NCBI GenBank assembly: GCA_026224775.1
Contig: JAMFRP010000026.1
Coordinates: forward strand, 186,001-250,000
Reading direction: 5' to 3'
Length of the DNA: 64,000 bases
Source of the DNA: Bacteroidota bacterium
Lineage (GTDB): Bacteria > Bacteroidota > Bacteroidia > Sphingobacteriales > Sphingobacteriaceae
Below, piece by piece: positions 18,716-27,001 of the stretch (its first letter is position 1; every line of letters begins with the position of its first letter). The notes under the pieces were generated by a model. It did no database searches. It was not told the origin of the DNA and worked only from the letters and a program-made list of their open reading frames with translations. A program made the translations under genes and the position numbers.

Positions 18716-19519
18716 TTATAGCTTTTTTGCTTCATTCCAATACACATCCATTTCAGCAAGGCTCATATCCTGCAATTGCTGGCCATTCTCTTTAGCTTTA
18801 GTTTCTAAGTATTGAAAACGTTTAATGAACTTGCGGTTGGTTTTTTCCAAAGCATCTTCTGGGTTGATGTTGATGAAACGGGCATAGTTAATTAGCGAAA
18901 ACAATAGATCGCCAAATTCACTTTCGGCACGTTCGTGGTCGATAGTCGTTTCGTCTTCTACATTAAATTCATCTTTAAACTCTTGAAGCTCTTCTTCAAC
19001 CTTTGCCCAAACCTGGCTTTTCTCTTCCCAATCGAAACCAATACCTCTGGCTTTTTCCTGTATGCGGGATGCTTTTACTAATGCAGGCAAAGACGCAGGT
19101 ACGCCACCCAAAACGGATTTATTACCTTCTTTTAATTTGATTTGCTCCCAGTTACGTTTTACATCATCTTCGTTCTGCACATCTACATCAGCATAAATAT
19201 GCGGATGGCGATTCACCAGTTTATCGCAAATGCCGTTCAGAACATCGGTTATGTTGAAATCATTTGTTTCTGAGCCGATTCTCGCATAAAAAACAAGGTG
19301 CAACATTACATCGCCTAATTCTTTCCTGATTTCTGGCATATCACCGCTTAAAATAGCATCTGATAGCTCATAAACTTCCTCAATAGTTAAATGGCGAAGA
19401 CTCTCCAGCGTTTGCTTTTTATCCCAGGGACAATTCAGGCGCAGGTCATCCATAATGGTAAGCAATCTTTCAAAGGCGCCTGCGGGAGTGGTGGATGTAA
19501 TGGGAGGAGTTAATGGCAT
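18716..19519 (-). CDS. mazG: Nucleoside triphosphate pyrophosphohydrolase MazG
   Basis: Hydrolyses (d)NTPs to NMP and pyrophosphate, a house-cleaning role that can also lower the alarmone pool. Two MazG domains are visible, the first with NCPWDKKQTLESLRHLTIEE and EVYELSDAIL plus KELGDVMLHLVFYARI, the second with EEELQEFKDE and SEFGDLLFSLINYAR. The ATG at 19519 (MPLTPPITSTTP) is preferred over an in-frame codon at 19552, whose extra residues are encoded by a repeated ATGTGCA tract. Convergent with the permease, with no base between the two stops. Confidence 0.92.
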   Translation of the reverse strand: MPLTPPITSTTPAGAFERLLTIMDDLRLNCPWDKKQTLESLRHLTIEEVYELSDAILSGDMPEIRKELGDVMLHLVFYARIGSETNDFNITDVLNGICDKLVNRHPHIYADVDVQNEDDVKRNWEQIKLKEGNKSVLGGVPASLPALVKASRIQEKARGIGFDWEEKSQVWAKVEEELQEFKDEFNVEDETTIDHERAESEFGDLLFSLINYARFININPEDALEKTNRKFIKRFQYLETKAKENGQQLQDMSLAEMDVYWNEAKKL

Positions 19520-19581
19520 AGTATTTTGATGTGCAAGTGTGCGTATGTGCAAATGTGCAGATTTTACCTAATAATAACCTA

Positions 19582-19754
19582 AGAAGCTGTCTGAAAAAAC
19601 TATCGTCATTGCGAGGAACGAAGCAATCTCTATACTTTACAGAGCCACTCTGCAGATTCAATACCTTTCTAATCGCCTTGCTTATGTAGAGATTGCTTCG
19701 TTCCTCGCAATGACGATTTGTTTATATATGCTGAATCATTTTTAAACAGCTTCT
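19582..19754. mobile_element. MITE-like element containing a family-1 palindrome
   Basis: Outer inverted ends AGAAGCTGTCTGAAAA (19582-19597) and the complement of AGAAGCTGTTTAAAAA (19739-19754) match at 14 of 16 positions and enclose a full family-1 palindrome (19603-19716) that begins TCGTCATTGCGAGGAACGAA. No coding capacity, ~173 bases: the look of a non-autonomous element. A piece of the same outer end (CAGCTGTCT) precedes the copy at 49974. No clear target-site duplication was found. Confidence 0.6.
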
Positions 19755-19796
19755 AAGAATTATTGAATTGATTCAGATTATGTGCACATCAACCCA

Positions 19797-20489
19797 TTAA
19801 TAAGCTCTCAACATTTCCCGCTTACCCGGTGCGCCGGGGGCTTTTTCGACTTTTAAGCCTAAGCTTTTAACAATGCGTTTGAGGTTTCCGGTAATGGCGT
19901 AGGTTACAAAGACGCCGCCCGCCTTTAAAAATTGAAGTGTATGGGTAATTGCGGCTTCATCCCACATTTCGGGTTGGTGGATGGCAGCGAAGGCATCAAA
20001 ATAAATTACATCAAATTTTTGATTTGATTGAAAGTCCATCAGTTTGACGTTGGCAATTTGCAAGCGGCAAACTTTATTGAGTTCAATAGACCTTTTAAGT
20101 GCTGGCTGATAATTACTAAGAAATTGTTGCCACAAGTCTGCGGTGACATATTCATCATACCCTGTTTGGCTTATCATGTCATCAGTTAACGGATAAGCTT
20201 CAATGCCGGTATAGTTAAGCTGTATGTTTTCAGTGATGCAGTAATCAGCGCTTAGTAAAAAGTTTAAGCCGGTGCCAAAACCAACTTCTAAAATTGAGAC
20301 GTCGGCCCCCTCTAAATCTCCCCCGGTAGGGGAGACTTTATTTTTATTTTCTAAAAAAAACTGTAAGCCCGATTTTACAAATACATGCTTACTCTCCTGT
20401 AAAGCACCGTGGCGCGAATGATAATTTTCCCCTACTTCGCTATTGAAAATGGTGTTTGAACCATCGGAGGTTTTTACAATTTCGAGCAT
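19797..20489 (-). CDS. mnmD: tRNA 5-methylaminomethyl-2-thiouridine methyltransferase MnmD
   Basis: SAM-dependent methyltransferase for the wobble uridine of certain tRNAs, in the stand-alone MnmD form without the MnmC oxidase domain. The 230-residue protein has the conserved N-terminus (TSDGSNTIFNSEVGENYHSRHGALQESKHVF in pieces), the SAM loop ILEVGFGTGLNFLLS, YTGIEAYPL, and FDVIYFDAF before the C-terminal VTYAITGNLKR. Its start is one base downstream of the stop of the metallo-hydrolase/rhodanese gene, so the two form an operon. That pairing makes sense because 2-thiouridine needs rhodanese-type sulfur, but this link is inference. Confidence 0.9.
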   Translation of the reverse strand: MLEIVKTSDGSNTIFNSEVGENYHSRHGALQESKHVFVKSGLQFFLENKNKVSPTGGDLEGADVSILEVGFGTGLNFLLSADYCITENIQLNYTGIEAYPLTDDMISQTGYDEYVTADLWQQFLSNYQPALKRSIELNKVCRLQIANVKLMDFQSNQKFDVIYFDAFAAIHQPEMWDEAAITHTLQFLKAGGVFVTYAITGNLKRIVKSLGLKVEKAPGAPGKREMLRAY

Positions 20490-20490
20490 A

Positions 20491-21831
20491 TTAAACCTTG
20501 ATTTTAGCTATATCAATAATCGCTTCGCCCAAATCATAAACGGGTACAGATTTTATCTGTGCTGCAATAATACTCGAAGCAGCAGCGGAGCGATAGCCAG
20601 CAGCACAATGTACTACGATGGGTTTGTTAGTTGGGATTTCGCTGATGCGTTCGCGCAGTTCAGGTAGTGGGATAATAACCGGATTGATAAACATTGTTCC
20701 ATCATTAACCTCTCCCCAGTTACGAACATCCACAATAGTGTAGTTATCTGGGTTAGTTTGAAAATCTGCAAGATCAAGATCAGCCGATTTTTCAGTTATA
20801 TTATCCGGTGTTAACAAAGCGGCTTTTATATTGCTTTCGTAACCAATTTTGGCAGCTTTTTTTATCATGATGTTCAAATCGCTATCAGTGTTCGCAATCA
20901 GGTAGAATTTTTCATCGGGGCCGACGATTGAACCTAACCATGTTTCAAACTTTTCGCCATTTTGTAAATTGATAGCGCCTTTGATATGTCCTTTTCTGAA
21001 ATCAGCTTTTGGACGGGTATCAATGATGAGTATGCTTTTATCTGATATCAATGCCGATTTATCAATCGCGTTAATAGTGTTTTGAAGCGGCAGTGCGCCA
21101 GATTTATTTAATTCCACATCGTACCCGAAATATTTAGGTACAAAAGGTTGATCGGTAGTTAGTGTTTTAACAAACTGCAACTCACTCATTAATTGTAGCG
21201 CATAGTTTTCGCGTAATTCGCGACCGATAGTGCTTTGCAGATCAGCACTCATATTTTTACCACATAACGAGCCGGGCCCGTGTGCTGGATAAACAATCAC
21301 ATTCTTTGGCAACTGCATCAATTTATCTCTTGTAGAATGATACATCTGCTTGGCCAGTTCCTCTTTTTTCGCGGTGATATTACCGGCATCCTCGCGTAAG
21401 TCGGGGCGGCCAACATCGCCGACAAATAAAGTATCGCCTGTGAAAATAGCGGCATCGTGCCCACTCTCATTCTGTAATAGAATACAAATAGAATCGGGTG
21501 AATGGCCGGGAGTATTGATGGCTTTTAGTTTAATGTCATCTAATTCAATCATATCTCCATCATCAAAACCTTCATGAGGATATGCTGCGCCGGTAAGCTT
21601 GCTTACATAAATTGTAGCGCCGGTAGTTTGGTGTATTTCCAGGTGCGAGCTTACAAAATCAGCATGGGGGTGGGTTTCTATCACACCCACAATATCAGCC
21701 TCGTGCAATGTAGCAAAGTCATAGTATGGTTGAGGATCGCGTGAGGGATCGATAACGATCATTTTCCCAGTCCTGATGATCGCATAGGAAGCATGCGCCA
21801 GTCCTTTATCGTAAAATTGATGGATAATCAT
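20491..21831 (-). CDS. Metallo-beta-lactamase hydrolase with two rhodanese domains (persulfide dioxygenase-like)
   Basis: 446 residues in three parts. Residues ~1-240 are a metallo-beta-lactamase domain of the ETHE1/persulfide-dioxygenase type (ETHPHADFVSSHLE, INTPGHSPDSI, FTGDTLFVGDVGRPDL, YPAHGPGSLCG). A first rhodanese-like domain (~260-345, ILIIDTRPKADFRKGHIKGA) lacks a cysteine at the usual active-site loop (YLIANTDSDLN). A second (~365-446) has an intact HCAAGYRSAA loop. Family members oxidise persulfides and shuttle sulfane sulfur. Coupled to mnmD by a one-base gap. A TATCTTTG box ends 8 bases before the start. Confidence 0.88.
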   Translation of the reverse strand: MIIHQFYDKGLAHASYAIIRTGKMIVIDPSRDPQPYYDFATLHEADIVGVIETHPHADFVSSHLEIHQTTGATIYVSKLTGAAYPHEGFDDGDMIELDDIKLKAINTPGHSPDSICILLQNESGHDAAIFTGDTLFVGDVGRPDLREDAGNITAKKEELAKQMYHSTRDKLMQLPKNVIVYPAHGPGSLCGKNMSADLQSTIGRELRENYALQLMSELQFVKTLTTDQPFVPKYFGYDVELNKSGALPLQNTINAIDKSALISDKSILIIDTRPKADFRKGHIKGAINLQNGEKFETWLGSIVGPDEKFYLIANTDSDLNIMIKKAAKIGYESNIKAALLTPDNITEKSADLDLADFQTNPDNYTIVDVRNWGEVNDGTMFINPVIIPLPELRERISEIPTNKPIVVHCAAGYRSAAASSIIAAQIKSVPVYDLGEAIIDIAKIKV

Positions 21832-21839
21832 ATTCGGCG

Positions 21840-21847
21840 CAAAGATA
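21840..21847 (-). promoter_or_regulatory. TAnnTTTG promoter box for metallo-hydrolase/mnmD operon
   Basis: On the minus strand reads TATCTTTG, 8 bases before the ATG at 21831, predicting a leader of only a few bases. Confidence 0.5.
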
Positions 21848-21930
21848 TATGTTTGCTTTTAGATGGTGTAAGCAATACGGGTCAGTAATTTGTAATCAAA
21901 ACGATAGGAGGCACCTTATCGATATAAAAC

Positions 21931-21970
21931 AGAACAACAAAGCCCGATTGTTACCGGGCTTTGTTGTTCT
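21931..21970 (-). terminator. Strong terminator hairpin after the M13 peptidase gene
   Basis: AGAACAACAAAGCCCG and CGGGCTTTGTTGTTCT form a perfect 16-bp stem with an 8-base loop. It starts 24 bases past the peptidase stop and separates it from the next minus-strand gene. There is no long T-run beyond the stem, but the stem itself ends T-rich. Confidence 0.8.
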
Positions 21971-21994
21971 AATTAATGTTGTAAATCATCTGGC

Positions 21995-24076
21995 TTACCA
22001 AACTTTTATCCTGTCTGCAGGAGCTTTGTAATTTTTGTCGCTCGGTTGCACATCAAATGCGGCATACCATGCATCTACATTGCTAATAGGTGCATTACAG
22101 CGGTATTTCTCAGGTGAGTGCGGGTCAGTTAATATGCGCTGAGCGGCAGCTTCCGGTCTTTGTGAGCCTCTCCATACCTGGGCCCATGACAAGAAGAAAC
22201 GCTGATCAGGAGTAAAGCCATCAATTTTAGTGTCTGTTGATTGGCCTTCCTTAGTCTTTTTAAATGCTTCGTAAGCAATGTTTACACCGCCTAAATCAGC
22301 AAGGTTTTCACCTAAAGTTAAATTACCATTTACGTGAATGGTATCTAACACAGTAAAGGCGTTGAATTGTGCAACAACCTGATCGGTACGTGTTTTAAAC
22401 CTGTCGGCATCAGTTTTTGTCCACCAATCGCGTAAAGTGCCATCACTATCATACTGGCGACCTTCATCATCAAAACCATGTGTCATTTCATGGCCTATTA
22501 CAGCGCCAATACCACCATAATTTACAGCATCATCAGCATCAAAATCAAAGAAAGGGAACTGCAATATACCCGCCGGGAAAACGATCTCGTTATTTGACGG
22601 ATTGTAATAAGCGTTAACAGTTGGTGGCGTCATTCCCCAACGGGTTTTATCAACAGGCTTACCTAATTGGCTTACCATATAATTATAGCGCCATTCGCCA
22701 ATGCTTCTTAAGTTGCTAACGTAGGTATCACGGTTTATAATAACGGCATCATAAGTTTGCCATTTATCAGGATAGCCAATTTTTACAGTAAATGCAGCTA
22801 GTTTTTTAAGTGCGTGGGCTTTGGTTTCATCGCTCATCCAATCAAGGCGTTGTATGCGATCGCCCAAAGTGCTTTTTAAGTTATTAACCAGGTTAACCAT
22901 ATATTGCTTAGCCGCTGGTGTAAAGTATTTCTCTACATATAATTGGCCTAACAATTCGCCCAAACTGCCATCAACCATACCCGACATACGCTCGGTGCGT
23001 GGTGCCTGCACTTTTTGGCCGCTTAAAGCCTGACTAAATTTAAAACTGGCAGCAACAAATGGAGAGCTTAATGATCCGGCTGAACCTTTAAGAATGTTCC
23101 ATTTTAGGTAAACTTTCCAATCGTTTACAGATGTGGCAGCTACTAAACTGTCCGCGGCCTTGAAAAATGCAGGCTCGCCTACCAATATGGTATCTTGGCC
23201 TGGTGCTTTCATCTCGGGTAATAATTGTACCCAGTTTAAATGCGGAGTAGTTTTGCTGAATGCAACAACCGAAAATTTGTTGTAAGTAACGTTTGGATCG
23301 CGCAGCGCGACACGGCTTAATTGTGCTTTTGCTAAAGCTTTTTCAATATCAAAAACAATCGCGGCGTTTTTTGCAGCTTCCTCAGCACTGGTCCCGGTCA
23401 GTGTGAATAGGCTTATCAGGTAGTTTTTGTAAGCCTCCTGAACTTTTAAACTACGCGGATCACTTTTTAAATAATAATCACGGTCGGGCAAGCTGGTGCC
23501 GCCCTGATCTAGTCCTACAATATTTACATTAGGGTGTTTATCATCACCACCAACACCAAACCTGAATACTGGGCTACCCAATCCATGTACGCGTTGGTAA
23601 ACTATTTCATTAATAACGCCTTGTGTAGTTGCGATTCTGTCAATACGTTTCAAATCCGGTTGGATAGGGGTATAGCCTGCTTTTTCAATAGTTACGCTAT
23701 CCATTCCGCTGGCATATAAATCGCCCACGCGTTGTTTTAAACTGCCCTTTGGTTGCTGCGCAGATGTAGCGCTAACTTCTTTCAGTAAGTTTAATAGTTT
23801 GGTTGTGTTATCCTGTATCAGGGTGTTAAAGCTACCCCAACGGGTTTCTTTGGCTGGTATTGGATTGTTTTTTATCCAGTTACCATCGGCATAATCATAA
23901 AAATCATCGCCGGGTTTAATGGACAAATCCATATTAGCCGAATCAATAAATTTTCTGGGATGCGCGGGAGGGGCAGGATGATGGGCTTTAGATTTTTTGC
24001 CACCATCTACTGCAAAAGCACTTACCGAAATGCATAAAACTCCAGCAAGTACCAAATTCGAGTACTTAAATTCCAT
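21995..24076 (-). CDS. M13-family (neprilysin-like) secreted metallopeptidase
   Basis: Zinc endopeptidase of 693 residues. An N-terminal signal peptide (LVLAGVLCISVSAFAVDGG) directs it to the periplasm or outside. The N-terminal PepO-like domain begins PGDDFYDYADGNWIKNNPIP, and the catalytic domain has NAYYNPSNNEIVFPAGILQ, the zinc site in VIGHEMTHGFDDEGRQYD (HExxH) and the third zinc ligand glutamate in ENLADLGGVNIAYEAF, ending with the family-typical KVW. Length and all catalytic residues are intact. Monocistronic, with a strong downstream hairpin and 164 bases separating it from valS, which runs the other way. Confidence 0.95.
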   Translation of the reverse strand: MEFKYSNLVLAGVLCISVSAFAVDGGKKSKAHHPAPPAHPRKFIDSANMDLSIKPGDDFYDYADGNWIKNNPIPAKETRWGSFNTLIQDNTTKLLNLLKEVSATSAQQPKGSLKQRVGDLYASGMDSVTIEKAGYTPIQPDLKRIDRIATTQGVINEIVYQRVHGLGSPVFRFGVGGDDKHPNVNIVGLDQGGTSLPDRDYYLKSDPRSLKVQEAYKNYLISLFTLTGTSAEEAAKNAAIVFDIEKALAKAQLSRVALRDPNVTYNKFSVVAFSKTTPHLNWVQLLPEMKAPGQDTILVGEPAFFKAADSLVAATSVNDWKVYLKWNILKGSAGSLSSPFVAASFKFSQALSGQKVQAPRTERMSGMVDGSLGELLGQLYVEKYFTPAAKQYMVNLVNNLKSTLGDRIQRLDWMSDETKAHALKKLAAFTVKIGYPDKWQTYDAVIINRDTYVSNLRSIGEWRYNYMVSQLGKPVDKTRWGMTPPTVNAYYNPSNNEIVFPAGILQFPFFDFDADDAVNYGGIGAVIGHEMTHGFDDEGRQYDSDGTLRDWWTKTDADRFKTRTDQVVAQFNAFTVLDTIHVNGNLTLGENLADLGGVNIAYEAFKKTKEGQSTDTKIDGFTPDQRFFLSWAQVWRGSQRPEAAAQRILTDPHSPEKYRCNAPISNVDAWYAAFDVQPSDKNYKAPADRIKVW

Positions 24077-24226
24077 AATGAGATCAAATTAAAGCTTAAA
24101 GGTAATAAAATATGGTAAGAACTTTTTGATGAGCTGAATTATTTAGTGATTTGATATATCCAATTAACTTTTTGCATAAAATGCAATTACTATTGACCAC
24201 TAACCATGAACTATAAACTAATTGAT

Positions 24227-24234
24227 TATTTTTG
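24227..24234 (+). promoter_or_regulatory. TAnnTTTG promoter box directly before valS
   Basis: Reads TATTTTTG and ends 6 bases before the valS ATG at 24241, so the transcript would be leaderless or nearly so. No -33 TTTG at a normal distance was found. Confidence 0.45.
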
Positions 24235-24240
24235 CAAACT

Positions 24241-26889
24241 ATGAGTATTTCTAAAACATATCAGCCTAAAGAAGCAGAAGATAAATGGTACAGCTATTGG
24301 TTACAGCATAAGTTTTTCAGGTCGGTGCCTGATGAGCGTGAGCCCTATACCATAGTGATGCCGCCGCCAAATGTTACCGGCGTTTTGCACATGGGCCATA
24401 TGTTGAACAATACTATACAGGATGTGTTGATCCGTCGTGCGCGCATGCAAGGCAAAAATGCTTGTTGGGTACCGGGAACAGACCACGCCAGTATTGCTAC
24501 TGAAGCGAAAGTTGTTGCCATGCTTAAAGAGCGCGGAATCGCTAAAAAAGACCTTACCCGCGAAGCGTTTTTAAGCTACGCCTGGGAGTGGAAGGAAAAA
24601 TACGGTGGTATTATATTAGATCAGCTTAAAAAGCTTGGTGCATCCTGCGATTGGGACCGTACACGTTTTACCATGGATGAGGAATTATCCGACGCGGTAA
24701 TTGAAACGTTTATCCATTTATATAAAAAAGGTTCTATCTATCGTGGTGTACGTATGGTAAACTGGGATCCTCAGGGCAAAACCGCTGTATCTGATGAAGA
24801 AGTTATTCGAAAAGAAGTAAATCAGAAGCTTTATTATATTAAGTATGAGGTGTTGGCGGGTGAGGATCGAGGAGCGAAAAGTTATCTAACCGTAGCTACA
24901 ACACGCCCTGAAACTATAATGGCGGATGCTGCTATCTGTATTAATCCAAATGATGAGCGTTATTTCCATCTGCATGGTAAAAAAGCTATTATTCCTTTAA
25001 TTAATAGGGAGATACCAATTATCTTGGATGAGTATGTAACCATGGATTTTGGTACAGGTTGCTTAAAAGTTACTCCAGCACATGATTTGAATGATTATGA
25101 GCTTGGTATAAAACACAACTTACCGGTTATTGATATTTTGAATGATGATGGCACGCTAAACGAAAAAGCACAAATTTTAGTTGGTGTAGATCGTTTTGTG
25201 GCAAGGAAGAAGATAACTCCGCTTTTGGAAGAAGCTGGTTCATTAGAAAAAGTAGAAGATTATAAATCACAAATAGGCTTCTCAGAGCGTACTGACGCGG
25301 TTATTGAGCCCAAACTATCTATGCAGTGGTTTTGCAAGATGGATCAGTTGGCTAAACCTGCATTGGATTATGTGTTGGATGGTGATATTAAATTGATACC
25401 CGAAAAATTCACCAATACCTATCGCCACTGGATGGAGAATGTGAAGGATTGGTGTATTAGTCGCCAGTTATGGTGGGGACAGCAGATACCTGCCTGGTAT
25501 TTACCAAATGGGCAATACGTTATAGCCAAAACAAATGAGGAAGCATTAGCCGAAGCCAAAAAGTTATCAGCTGACAACACTAGTTTAACCGCTGCTGATT
25601 TAATACAGGATGAAGATGTTTTAGATACCTGGTTCTCATCATGGTTATGGCCTATATCTGTTTTCGATGGATTTAAAGATCCTGAGAATGCTGACATTAA
25701 TTATTATTACCCAACAAATGATTTGGTTACCGCACCTGAAATCTTGTTTTTCTGGGTGGCGAGGATGATTATGGCTGGGCATGAGTTCCGTGGTAAACTA
25801 CCTTTTGAGAATGTTTATTTAACTGGTATTGTTCGCGATAAGCTGGGCCGTAAAATGTCTAAATCATTAGGTAATTCTCCTGATCCAATCGAACTAATTG
25901 AAAAATTTGGTGCTGATGGTGTTAGGGTGGGGATGTTGCTATGTTCACCTGCGGGGAATGATTTGATGTTTGATGAAAGCTACTGTGAGCAGGGAAGGAA
26001 TTTCGCCAACAAAATTTGGAATGCCTTTAAATTGATAAAAGGGTGGGAGATAGACGAAAACCTATCTAATCCTAATAAAATAGCTATTGAGTGGTTCGAC
26101 AGTCGCTTTAACCAGGCTTTGATTGAGATTGAAGACAACTTTAAGCAATACCGTTTATCAGAAGCGTTAATGGCCACCTATAAACTGGTATGGGATGACT
26201 ATTGCGCCTGGTACCTGGAGATGATTAAGCCTGTTTATCAGCAACCTATAGATAAAGAAACTTATACCGTAACCGTTTCATTCTTTGAGAATATTCTCAA
26301 AATACTTCACCCGTTTATGCCTTTTATAACTGAGGAGTTATGGCACGACGAATTATTTGGCGAACGTAGCGAGAGGGATTGCTGTATTGTTGCGCAATTA
26401 CCGAAAAATGGGGAAATAAATACTCACTTGCTTGCTGCTACTGAGAGCATTAAGCAAGTGGTTACCCAAATAAGGAATGTACGTAACAGCAAACAAATAT
26501 CACCAAAGGAAACATTGCAGCTTGCTGTAAAACCAAGTGGTAGTATCAATTATACTACTTATGGTTCCATTATTTCAAAGTTGGGTAATGTAACTGAGCT
26601 TACTACTGTTGAGGATAAAATTAGTGGTGCAATTAGCTTTATGGTGGGTACAGATGAGTTTTTCATCCCAATGGAAGAAACCATTGACCCTGCTGTTGAG
26701 TGCGAAAGACTGAAAAAAGAAAAAGAATATCTCGACGGTTTTTTACGTTCGGTTAATGCTAAGCTTAGTAATGAGCGTTTTATGAGCAATGCCAAACCTG
26801 ATATTATTGATAACGAGTTAAAGAAAAAGGCCGACGCAGAAGCGAAGTTGAAGATAATTGAAGAGAACCTAACTGCTTTGGCTTGCTAA
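24241..26889 (+). CDS. valS: Valyl-tRNA synthetase
   Basis: Charges tRNA-Val. The start is ATG at 24241 (MSISKTYQPKEAEDKWY); an in-frame TTG at 24232 falls in the promoter box. The 882-residue protein has the class I signatures PPPNVTGVLHMGHM (HIGH) and GRKMSKSLGNSPDP (KMSKS), the CP1 editing domain (~200-390), DWCISRQLWWGQQIPAW, the anticodon-binding domain, and a C-terminal coiled coil (from ~815, AVECERLKKEKEYLDGF) typical of ValRS. No T-box or other leader structure is seen upstream. A long imperfect hairpin follows the stop. Confidence 0.97.
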   Translation: MSISKTYQPKEAEDKWYSYWLQHKFFRSVPDEREPYTIVMPPPNVTGVLHMGHMLNNTIQDVLIRRARMQGKNACWVPGTDHASIATEAKVVAMLKERGIAKKDLTREAFLSYAWEWKEKYGGIILDQLKKLGASCDWDRTRFTMDEELSDAVIETFIHLYKKGSIYRGVRMVNWDPQGKTAVSDEEVIRKEVNQKLYYIKYEVLAGEDRGAKSYLTVATTRPETIMADAAICINPNDERYFHLHGKKAIIPLINREIPIILDEYVTMDFGTGCLKVTPAHDLNDYELGIKHNLPVIDILNDDGTLNEKAQILVGVDRFVARKKITPLLEEAGSLEKVEDYKSQIGFSERTDAVIEPKLSMQWFCKMDQLAKPALDYVLDGDIKLIPEKFTNTYRHWMENVKDWCISRQLWWGQQIPAWYLPNGQYVIAKTNEEALAEAKKLSADNTSLTAADLIQDEDVLDTWFSSWLWPISVFDGFKDPENADINYYYPTNDLVTAPEILFFWVARMIMAGHEFRGKLPFENVYLTGIVRDKLGRKMSKSLGNSPDPIELIEKFGADGVRVGMLLCSPAGNDLMFDESYCEQGRNFANKIWNAFKLIKGWEIDENLSNPNKIAIEWFDSRFNQALIEIEDNFKQYRLSEALMATYKLVWDDYCAWYLEMIKPVYQQPIDKETYTVTVSFFENILKILHPFMPFITEELWHDELFGERSERDCCIVAQLPKNGEINTHLLAATESIKQVVTQIRNVRNSKQISPKETLQLAVKPSGSINYTTYGSIISKLGNVTELTTVEDKISGAISFMVGTDEFFIPMEETIDPAVECERLKKEKEYLDGFLRSVNAKLSNERFMSNAKPDIIDNELKKKADAEAKLKIIEENLTALAC

Positions 26890-26906
26890 TTGCAAAGGTA
26901 TTCTAC

Positions 26907-26972
26907 CAGGTTGTTAAATTTATAACAGATCTATTGGCTGTATGCCATAGGTGTTATATGTTTAACAACCTG
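26907..26972. other. Long imperfect hairpin between valS and the hybrid histidine kinase
   Basis: Outer arms CAGGTTGTTAAA (26907-26918) and TTTAACAACCTG (26961-26972) pair perfectly. Inside, TATAACA pairs with TGTTATA, CTA with TAG, and TGGC with GCCA around a 5-base loop, about 26 pairs in 66 bases. No T-run follows, so it is an unusual terminator at best; it could equally be a processed 3' end or a leader structure for the kinase mRNA. Confidence 0.6.
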
Positions 26973-27001
26973 AGTTTTAATTTATAGATACCCAATATTG
27001 C

